Below are positions 6,679 through 11,490 of a stretch of 11,490 nt of DNA, piece by piece. A model generated the notes under the pieces. The model searched no databases. It was not told the origin of the DNA and saw only the letters and a list, made by a program, of their open reading frames with translations. Made by a program: the position numbers and the translations under genes. Origin of the DNA: Chloroflexota bacterium (lineage in GTDB: Bacteria; Chloroflexota; Dehalococcoidia; UBA3495). The stretch's first letter is position 1; each line of letters starts with the position of its first letter. The stretch lies in NCBI GenBank assembly GCA_022563275.1, contig JADFNR010000108.1:1-11490 (forward strand), written 5' to 3'.

Positions 6679-6900
6679 CCTAGTTCGCCCGTCGCGGCCG
6701 GGTTCCCACGGCCGATTCCGGCGTTTCTTGATTTGCGCTATACTGGCAACCGACTTCAGTACGGCAAACTCTAGACAGGAATTTCGGAGACGGTCCAATC
6801 CCGGATCTGGGGTAACCACAGGTTAAATTATTAGGCTTCTTGGCCGTCCGGTGACGGATCGCCAGGGGATAATAATTCGCTACAGCGGCAGTATTCACAA
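6679..6900. other. Remainder of the 312-bp divergent region between the CMD and UspA genes
   Basis: No coding frame here is convincing. A TATACT hexamer at 6739-6744 (plus) and an AT-rich patch GATAATAATT near 6868-6877 could be -10 elements for the stress protein gene, but neither has a good -35 at 16-18 bp. Otherwise nothing is recognised. Confidence 0.3.
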
Positions 6901-6915
6901 GAGGAGGGAATTTTC

Positions 6916-7842
6916 ATGTACGATCGGATTCTAGTACCGCTCGATGGGTCACCCCTAGCTGAACAGATTTTGCCCTATGTCACCCGAATCAGCCTGGGCC
7001 TGGGGATCCCGGTCCACCTTATGCAAATTTTCCCCTCTCCGTCCGAGGCACTGGCTGACCCCGTCCACGGCCGTTACGGGACCGGCATTTCCGCGGGGGT
7101 CCACGATGAATCCATCGATTACCTGAATAGAGCCCTGAGCAAGACGGCAGGAATGGAAATAACGTACGCAGCCCATGAGGGCGACGCCGTTTCCCACATC
7201 GTCGATGAAGCCGACAAATCGCCCGACTCCTTGGTGGCCATGTCCACTCACGGACATTCAGGGGTTACCCGGTGGGTTTTGGGAAGCGTGACTGACAAGG
7301 TCCTCCACGCCACAAAAACCCCCATGTTAATCGTCCGTGGCCGCCAGGAAGGGGACCCGGGACCCGATACGAATCTGGAGACGATCATCGTTCCGGTGGA
7401 CGGTTCTTCGCTGGCGGAGCAGGTGATCCCCCACGTAGCGGCGCTGGCCAAGGCTCTGGACCTAAAGGTTACCCTGCTTAGCGCGGTCGCCACTGAGGAG
7501 GAGTTCAGCGGCGTGACCAGCTACCAGCGACTGGAGGGGGTCGCTGGACTGCACTTCCCGAGCTACGAGGAGATGGCCACGGAAGCCGGAAACCAAGCAT
7601 TGGTCTATCTCCAAGGGTTGGAGAAAACACTACGTGAGCAGGGGGTTAATTCGGTGGAGCACCGGATAGTGCGCGGCGCGGCGGCCCACGTGATAATTGA
7701 CTTGGCCCAAGAAACGCCCGACAATTTGGTGGCGATGACCACCCACGGGCGCTCGGGGCCAGCCCGCTGGGCCTTGGGCAGCGTGACGGACCGGGTTGTG
7801 CGCTACTCGGGAGACCCGGTGTTGGTGGTCCGGACCGGCTGA
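6916..7842 (+). CDS. Universal stress protein with two tandem UspA domains
   Basis: A 308-residue cytoplasmic protein made of two Usp domains, about residues 1-142 and 154-308. Each begins with the strand and aspartate of the nucleotide-binding fold (RILVPLDGS with Asp10; TIIVPVDGS with Asp162). Each ends with the ATP loop: STHGHSGVTRWVLGSVTD and TTHGRSGPARWALGSVTD. In both, the first Gly of the G-2x-G-9x-G(S/T) motif is Ser or Thr while the rest is kept, as in many ATP-binding Usp proteins. The two halves end alike (PMLIVRG, PVLVVRTG), pointing to an old duplication. GAGGAGG at 6901-6907 is a strong ribosome site. The gene stands alone, divergent from the CMD gene. Role: stress tolerance or nucleotide-linked signalling, not defined further. 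Confidence 0.95.
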   Translation: MYDRILVPLDGSPLAEQILPYVTRISLGLGIPVHLMQIFPSPSEALADPVHGRYGTGISAGVHDESIDYLNRALSKTAGMEITYAAHEGDAVSHIVDEADKSPDSLVAMSTHGHSGVTRWVLGSVTDKVLHATKTPMLIVRGRQEGDPGPDTNLETIIVPVDGSSLAEQVIPHVAALAKALDLKVTLLSAVATEEEFSGVTSYQRLEGVAGLHFPSYEEMATEAGNQALVYLQGLEKTLREQGVNSVEHRIVRGAAAHVIIDLAQETPDNLVAMTTHGRSGPARWALGSVTDRVVRYSGDPVLVVRTG

Positions 7843-7848
7843 TAATCC

Positions 7849-7865
7849 TCACGGCGGAGCCGTGA
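7849..7865. terminator. Hairpin after the stress protein gene
   Basis: TCACGGC (7849-7855), loop GGA, GCCGTGA (7859-7865) form a perfect 7-bp stem starting 7 nt after the UspA stop. Outer bases ATCCT and AGGAT (7845-7849, 7869-7873) can add an alternative outer pairing. There is no T-tract, so termination is inferred only from position between convergent reading frames. Confidence 0.4.
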
Positions 7866-7872
7866 TGAAGGA

Positions 7873-8082
7873 TCAGGTGATAACGCCCTCGGCCGCAAGG
7901 CGGGACATCTCACGGTCGTCCAGGCCCAATACCCCGCCGTAGATCTCTTGGTTGTGCTCGCCGTATCCGACGAACGGGCCGGAATCGTGCAGGTCGCTCG
8001 ATTTGTTCCACTTCAGCTTGATGACCTCGGCCTCCAAGACTCGCACGCCATCCGGCACGCCGGGGGGTTGGGTGGGAGGCAT
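7873..8082 (-). pseudogene. CaiB/BaiF (class III) CoA-transferase, C-terminal remnant
   Basis: The 69-residue frame ends in GYGEHNQEIYGGVLGLDDREM followed by SRLAAEGVIT. This is the typical tail of CaiB/BaiF CoA transferases (GEHN-EVY-ELLGL-EEI-L-EGVI). The full family is about 380-420 residues; the catalytic Asp region and Rossmann core are missing. The frame stays open upstream to 8223, but those residues show no family resemblance, so the homology breaks off near 8030-8090. The ATG at 8082 has an AGGAG 7 nt before it (8090-8094), so a short peptide could still be made. The N-terminal DGVRVLEAEVIKLK could be tail sequence, or a head-to-tail fusion left by an internal deletion, since DGVRVL and AEVIK also occur near the family's N-terminus. 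Stop-to-stop gap with the stress gene is 30 bp. Confidence 0.7.
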
Positions 8083-8167
8083 GGGGTAACTCCTGATAAA
8101 ACGGGTTCTCACAAGACCGTCAGAGTATGACCCGATATTCCGGGGCACGGGGTGAACGGCGGTCCGG

Positions 8168-8201
8168 AAAAACAAAAGCCTCGGCTTACCGGTGCCGAGG
8201 C
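8168..8201 (-). terminator. Rho-independent terminator (minus strand)
   Basis: Reading the minus strand: GCCTCGGC, an 8-nt loop ACCGGTAA, GCCGAGGC, then TTTTGTTTTT. The perfect 8-bp GC-rich stem plus T-tract is a textbook intrinsic terminator. A weaker copy of the design lies just upstream on the same strand (GGGC, loop TAGCC, GCCC, TTTTT at 8225-8242). It is about 450 bp past the thiolase stop, so it ends either a long thiolase 3' region or a separate transcript. Confidence 0.85.
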
Positions 8202-8653
8202 CTCTGTCCACCGCCCCCAACATGAAAAAGGGCGGCTAGCCCGAATTTGGCTTTCTCTGGCGGGCCGTGGGGACGAATGTCTCTCCGCCACTGCCCTTGC
8301 CGAACGGGCCGGGCGCATCCCGCGCCGTCATTTATCTGTGTAGAATCTGGTCCTTGGCGCCGCCTTGGGTGATGATGCCCAGTCCGCATCTTTAACGCGA
8401 TATAGACGAATATACCAACATGTCCACTAAGTGCAACAACCCCAGATCTCAGCCCCTGGAAACCCCATGCCTGAGATGCTTCTGGCCGTGCCTGGGCAAA
8501 GAGCCGTGCAGTTCCGAAAACGCAACCACACAGCGGAGGGATGGGACTTGCTGGGACGGCAACAACAAGGCCACCACTGCGGTCCTCCGTTGATGGGCGG
8601 CAATGATGACCTGTTGAATGACCTGGTGAGATTCGCTCGAAAGAATCGGAAGG
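8202..8653. other. Gene-free stretch between the CoA-transferase remnant and thiolase
   Basis: No reading frame here resembles a known family. Contents seen are small hairpins at 8312-8326 (GGCGC/GCGCC) and 8293-8309 (GCCC/GGGC), the weak T-tailed hairpin at 8225-8242, an inverted repeat ATCTCAG/CTGAGAT at 8446-8477, and a possible minus-strand promoter at 8409-8436. Open frames of up to 91 codons on both strands are unrecognised, lack convincing ribosome sites, and run into the thiolase 3' end. Most likely decayed or repeat-derived DNA, possibly with a small RNA. Confidence 0.4.
8409..8436 (-). promoter_or_regulatory. Possible minus-strand sigma70-type promoter
   Basis: Reading the minus strand: TTGCAC (-35), 16 bp, TATATT (-10). 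It lies in non-coding DNA between the thiolase stop and the intrinsic terminator, so a transcript starting near 8400 and ending at the terminator would be about 230 nt. Only half of the -35 hexamer matches consensus, so this is tentative. Confidence 0.35.
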
Positions 8654-9943
8654 CTAAAGGCTCTCTATCACCGTGGTGATGCCCATTCCGGCGCCGATGC
8701 ACTGGGTGGCCAGGCCGTACTTGGAGTTTGAGCGCCGCAGCTCGTGGGCCAGGGAAAGCACCAGCCGGGCGCCGGTGGCGCCCAGGGGATGGCCGATGGC
8801 CAATGCCCCGCCATTGACGTTCAACTTCTCCATCGGTATGCCCAATTCATTGGCGCTGGGTATGATCTGGGCGGCGAAGGCTTCGTTGAACTCAACGCGG
8901 TCGATCTGGTCCATGGTCAGTCCGGCGTATTTCATGGCCTTTTTGGTGGCCGGCACCGGGCCCAGACCCATCACCTGGGGCTTCACTCCGGCGACTCCGA
9001 ACCCGATTATCCGGGCCAGGGGTTCCAGGCCCAAAGCCAGGGCCTTCTCTTCGCTCATGACCAAGATGGCGCTGACGCCGTCATTGGTGGGGGACGAGTT
9101 TCCGGGGGTGATGACGATCTCGCTGCCGCCGTAGCTGACTACCCCAGGGATGGGGTTCAGGTTCATCAGGGCCTCGAAGTTGGTCCCGGCCCGGATGCAC
9201 TCGTCCTGGTCGAAGGTGATGGTCTCGCCCCGTTCGTCGGGCAGCCATTTGCCCTGGTCGTCGAACACCGGTTGTTCCACTTCCAGGGGCATGATCTCAT
9301 CCCGGAACCGTCCCTCTGCATAGGCATCGACGGCCTTTTGGTGGCTGGGCACGGCGTATTCGTCCAGGTCGGCGCGGGACAGTCCATATACCTCGGCCAC
9401 GTTCTGGGCCGTTTGCAGCATGGACACCTTGGGGGGCGAGTCCAAGATGAAGTCCGGAAATGGCACTGAGAAATTGTCGTAGTGGTCCGGCGGCAGGTCC
9501 CGCTGCGCCTTGTTGAACTCCACGGGCGTGGGCTCGGTGATCCTGGTGAAGGGGCCCTCTTCGCCGGGGATGGTGCGCGCCATGCGCTCGGCGCCCAGGG
9601 CGATGCCGCAGTCGATGACGCCGACCATGATTGACTGGGCGATCCGGTGCAGGGTTTCCATGCTGGAACCGCACTGGCGGTTGGAATTGAAAGTGGACAC
9701 CTCGGGCGGAAGCCCGGCCATCTTGGCCACCCGGCCCAGGTCAACGAACTCGGCGTTGCCCAGCACGTTGCCCAGCCCCACGTCCTCGATCATGCGGTCT
9801 TCGACCTTGGGATTCCGGTCCAGCAGGTGCCGGATGACCTTGGCGCCAAGCTCGTCCAGGCGGGTGGCGACCAGTTTGCCCCGGGTTGCCCGGGCGAACG
9901 GGGAACGGACGCCATCGACGATGACTGCATTTCGAAGTTCCAT
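8654..9943 (-). CDS. Thiolase (acetyl-CoA acetyltransferase/acyltransferase)
   Basis: A 429-residue thiolase, the length of the longer FadI-like forms. The acyl-accepting Cys91 sits in NSNRQCGSSMETLH. The later motifs are NEAFAAQ (353-359), His385 in NGGALAIGHPLGATGARL, and Cys415 in QCIGAGMGITTVIE. All catalytic residues are present; the usual CIGGGMG reads CIGAGMG. The central region (about 115-175) is the substrate loop that differs between thiolases. It condenses two acyl-CoAs or, in beta-oxidation, cleaves 3-ketoacyl-CoA. The ATG at 9943 is preceded by AGAGGT at about 6 nt. The gene is monocistronic by spacing and divergent from the two-domain CMD gene. No hydratase or dehydrogenase partner is adjacent, so direction and chain length cannot be fixed. 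Confidence 0.95.
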   Translation of the reverse strand: MELRNAVIVDGVRSPFARATRGKLVATRLDELGAKVIRHLLDRNPKVEDRMIEDVGLGNVLGNAEFVDLGRVAKMAGLPPEVSTFNSNRQCGSSMETLHRIAQSIMVGVIDCGIALGAERMARTIPGEEGPFTRITEPTPVEFNKAQRDLPPDHYDNFSVPFPDFILDSPPKVSMLQTAQNVAEVYGLSRADLDEYAVPSHQKAVDAYAEGRFRDEIMPLEVEQPVFDDQGKWLPDERGETITFDQDECIRAGTNFEALMNLNPIPGVVSYGGSEIVITPGNSSPTNDGVSAILVMSEEKALALGLEPLARIIGFGVAGVKPQVMGLGPVPATKKAMKYAGLTMDQIDRVEFNEAFAAQIIPSANELGIPMEKLNVNGGALAIGHPLGATGARLVLSLAHELRRSNSKYGLATQCIGAGMGITTVIESL

Positions 9944-9973
9944 GACTTACCTCTCGTACCGGCTCGGATCGCG

Positions 9974-9995
9974 GCCTGATTTTTGCCTGATTTTC
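9974..9995. repeat. Tandem 11-bp direct repeat
   Basis: GCCTGATTTTT (9974-9984) is followed at once by GCCTGATTTTC (9985-9995). A third GCCTGAT occurs at 10077-10083 in the same intergenic region. The tandem copies lie in the thiolase leader, 31-52 bp before its start codon, with one-helical-turn spacing. Could be a regulator site or slippage; too short to decide. Confidence 0.4.
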
Positions 9996-10023
9996 GATTT
10001 TAACCTTGATTCGGCTAACAGGG

Positions 10024-10084
10024 TATCACAGGCACGGGTTGGCGTGACTTGTTTGAGTAATTACAATGCTTGGCGTGCCTGATA
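10024..10084. promoter_or_regulatory. Inverted and direct repeats around the CMD promoter, candidate operator
   Basis: TATCACAGGCACG (10024-10036) and CGTGCCTGATA (10074-10084) form an inverted repeat that is perfect except for a 2-nt insertion in the left arm. It flanks the -35/-10 pair. TTGGCGTG is also directly repeated at 10039-10046 and 10070-10077, 31 bp or about three helical turns apart. This suggests cooperative or looping control of this gene and possibly of the divergent thiolase. No regulator gene is adjacent. Confidence 0.4.
10039..10067 (+). promoter_or_regulatory. Predicted sigma70-type promoter of the two-domain CMD gene
   Basis: TTGGCG (10039-10044), 17 bp, TACAAT (10062-10067) match the consensus in 4 of 6 and 5 of 6 positions with ideal spacing. 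Transcription would start near 10074, about 60 bp before the ATG at 10135. The promoter is framed by the arms of an inverted repeat and by a direct repeat. Confidence 0.6.
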
Positions 10085-10134
10085 TCTAAGTCGGTGCAAC
10101 GCGTTGAGTCAACGACGAAACAATGGAGTGAACT

Positions 10135-10920
10135 ATGACAACATTGGATGAACGGTACCAGAAGGGCATCGAAACGCGCACCAAATTCGGCGGCGGAACC
10201 CTGACCGGCGGCTCAACCCCGGTGGCCTGGGAGATGGCCCCGGACCTGGAACGCATCGCCGGGGAATTCTTGTTCGGCAGCATCTGGCGCCGGCCCGCCC
10301 TGAAGGACACGCAACGGGAGATGATCACCCTCACCTGTTTGACCGTGCTGAAACGGGACAACCAGGTGCGCCGGCACCTGGGCAACGCCCTCAACCTGGG
10401 CCTGACGCCCGTCCAGATCGTCGAGGTCTTGATGCATTCTTCGTTCTACAGCGGCGTTCCCGCGACCCTGGACGCCCTGGCCATCGCCAACGAGGTATTC
10501 AAAGAAAGGGGCGTGGATTACACACCGCAGAAAGTTTTCGACGCTTCGGAGACACCCGACGACCTGTACAACCGCGGCGTGGCCCGGCGGACCGAATACA
10601 TGGGACCGCCCGCAAGCGGCGGACTGGGTCCGGTGACCCAGGCGGAGCGGGAGTTCAACCGGCTAACCACGGAGTACTACTGGGGGTCGGTCTGGACCAG
10701 GCCGGGACTGGACCTGCCAGAGCGCTCCATCTGCACCATGGCGGCGCTGGCGGCGTTGGGCCGGGAAGCACAGTTGGCCGGCCACATACGCGGGGCGCTG
10801 AACGTGGGCCTAAGTCAGGAGGAAATCATTGAGGTCTTCATCCACGCCACGTTCTACTGCGGCCTGCCCTTCGTCCGGTCAGCCATCGATCTGGCCAACG
10901 AGATATTCCGGTCCCAGTAG
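10135..10920 (+). CDS. Two-domain carboxymuconolactone decarboxylase (CMD) family protein
   Basis: A 261-residue protein with two PcaC-like CMD domains, about residues 8-123 and 143-258. Each carries the same signature. Domain 1: REMITLTCLTVL, His81 in VRRHLGNALNLGLT, then EVLMHSSFYSGVPA with Glu97 and His101. Domain 2: RSICTMAALAAL, His217 in LAGHIRGALNVGLS, then EVFIHATFYCGLPF with Glu233 and His237. There is no CxxC, so AhpD-type peroxidase activity is not expected. Single-domain PcaC is about 130 residues, so this is a duplication or fusion form that may fold as an internal dimer. GGAG at 10125-10128 precedes the ATG by 6 nt. Divergent from thiolase and only 7 bp from the convergent SDR stop. 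Likely in aromatic-acid or keto-acid breakdown; the substrate is unknown. Confidence 0.93.
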   Translation: MTTLDERYQKGIETRTKFGGGTLTGGSTPVAWEMAPDLERIAGEFLFGSIWRRPALKDTQREMITLTCLTVLKRDNQVRRHLGNALNLGLTPVQIVEVLMHSSFYSGVPATLDALAIANEVFKERGVDYTPQKVFDASETPDDLYNRGVARRTEYMGPPASGGLGPVTQAEREFNRLTTEYYWGSVWTRPGLDLPERSICTMAALAALGREAQLAGHIRGALNVGLSQEEIIEVFIHATFYCGLPFVRSAIDLANEIFRSQ

Positions 10921-10927
10921 TCTCTTT

Positions 10928-11490
10928 CTACTCCGGGTCTTTCAAATAGGGGTACATCGCTAGGGGCGTGGTAACCAACAATCCGGCGTCCACAGGAAGA
11001 TCGACTCCCGATATCCAGCGGGCCTCATCGGAGGCCAGAAAAACCGTGGCCCAAGCCACGTCCCAGCCGGTGCCTTCGATGCCCAGGGGACCGGCCCGGC
11101 GTCGCGTGTTGCGCACTTCGTCGGAGATTAAAGCGGCGACGAAGGGAGTGTGGACCTGGCCAATGACAACACAGTTGACCCGAATGTTGTCTCTACCGTA
11201 ATGGACGGCCATGGACTTGCTCAGGCCCATCATCCCGCCTTTGGAGGCAGAGTAGGCATGCACTGGTATGAAGGCGGCCTGCAAACCAGCTATCGAAGAC
11301 ATGTTTATGATGGAGCCACCGCCGGCCTTGATCATCTCGGGGATGGCGTATTTGCTGGTGAGCATCACGCTTTTTAGGTTAACTTTCATAACCATGTCCC
11401 AGTCGTCCTCTTCCACGTCAGTGACAAGGCCGGGGACGGCGCCGGGAATGCCAACGTTGTTCACCAAGATATTCAGCTTCCCGTAGGCCC
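10928..11490 (-). CDS. Short-chain dehydrogenase/reductase (SDR), 3' part (N-terminus outside window)
   Basis: The frame is open to the window edge; the first visible residues are AYGKLNILVNNVGIPG. The NNVG motif after beta-4, the Asn of MKVNLKSV, the Ser of INMSSIAG and the YSASK of the Tyr-x-x-x-Lys pair are all present, so the SDR active site is complete. The end ISGVDLPVDAGLLVTTP matches the classical SDR C-terminus. The N-terminal TGxxxGxG cofactor loop lies outside, so NAD versus NADP preference cannot be judged. A TTG at 11467 is internal and not a start. It converges on the two-domain CMD gene with a 7-bp gap. About 187 of an expected ~260 residues are visible. Substrate unknown. Confidence 0.93.
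   Translation of the reverse strand, partial: AYGKLNILVNNVGIPGAVPGLVTDVEEDDWDMVMKVNLKSVMLTSKYAIPEMIKAGGGSIINMSSIAGLQAAFIPVHAYSASKGGMMGLSKSMAVHYGRDNIRVNCVVIGQVHTPFVAALISDEVRNTRRRAGPLGIEGTGWDVAWATVFLASDEARWISGVDLPVDAGLLVTTPLAMYPYLKDPE

Noticed and set aside
6739..6877. TATACT and GATAAT hexamers as promoters for the stress protein gene
   Set aside because: Neither has a credible -35 element at 16-18 bp, so they are mentioned only as weak possibilities.
8290..8330. T-arm-like GTTCGGCAA hairpin suggesting a tRNA
   Set aside because: Stem and loop sizes do not fit a T arm, and no acceptor, D or anticodon arms can be built around it.
8431..8679. An 82-codon plus-strand frame starting with GTG
   Set aside because: No recognised family and no convincing ribosome site, and it runs into the antisense of the thiolase 3' end; kept only as unassigned sequence.

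Overview
The window is GC-rich bacterial DNA with short intergenic gaps and frequent strand switches. It holds ten genes that can be placed in known families: eight complete and two cut by the window edges. There is also a short remnant of an eleventh gene. The mix is a PQQ-type propeller, aldo/keto reductase, M20 amidohydrolase, an Asp/Glu-racemase superfamily enzyme, a NimA-like flavin-binding protein, a Gal80-like Gfo/Idh/MocA protein, two carboxymuconolactone decarboxylase (CMD) family proteins, a double UspA protein, a CaiB/BaiF CoA-transferase tail, a thiolase and an SDR. It resembles environmental Chloroflexota (SAR202/Dehalococcoidia-like) genomes rich in catabolic oxidoreductases. That taxonomic guess is inference from gene content only; no rRNA or marker gene is present.

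Layout. Positions 1-691 (+) hold the 3' part of a beta-propeller protein. Positions 692-920 are a convergent intergenic gap with a short dispersed-repeat-like palindrome. Positions 921-3034 (-) hold an M20D amidohydrolase followed by an aldo/keto reductase, 56 bp apart and probably cotranscribed. A divergent control region (3035-3208) separates them from a compact three-gene + strand cluster at 3209-5840: an arylmalonate-decarboxylase-like member of the Asp/Glu racemase superfamily, a NimA-like split-barrel protein and a Gal80-like oxidoreductase. The gaps there are 34 and 45 bp and each gene has a strong Shine-Dalgarno. Positions 5841-6045 hold several perfect palindromes between convergent genes. 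Positions 6046-6603 (-) encode a single-domain CMD protein, and 6916-7842 (+) a tandem universal stress protein; between them lies a 312-bp divergent region with an 8-bp-arm inverted repeat. Positions 7873-8082 (-) encode only the C-terminal tail of a CoA transferase. Positions 8083-8653 have no recognised gene but carry a textbook minus-strand intrinsic terminator and a possible promoter about 210 bp before it. Positions 8654-9943 (-) are a thiolase. Positions 9944-10134 are a divergent promoter region with nested repeats. Positions 10135-10920 (+) encode a two-domain CMD protein. Positions 10928-11490 (-) hold an SDR cut by the window edge.

How the genes may work together. The thiolase, CoA-transferase tail, CMD proteins and SDR suggest breakdown of organic or aromatic acids through CoA thioesters. 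The M20 hydrolase, reductase and three-gene cluster look like a substrate-specific catabolic locus of unknown substrate. Two of the three cluster proteins lack a residue used by the textbook catalytic mechanism of their superfamily (first Cys of the racemase fold, Lys of the EKP motif). That cluster is the most interesting functional unit here. No CRISPR array, tRNA, rRNA or intact mobile element was seen.
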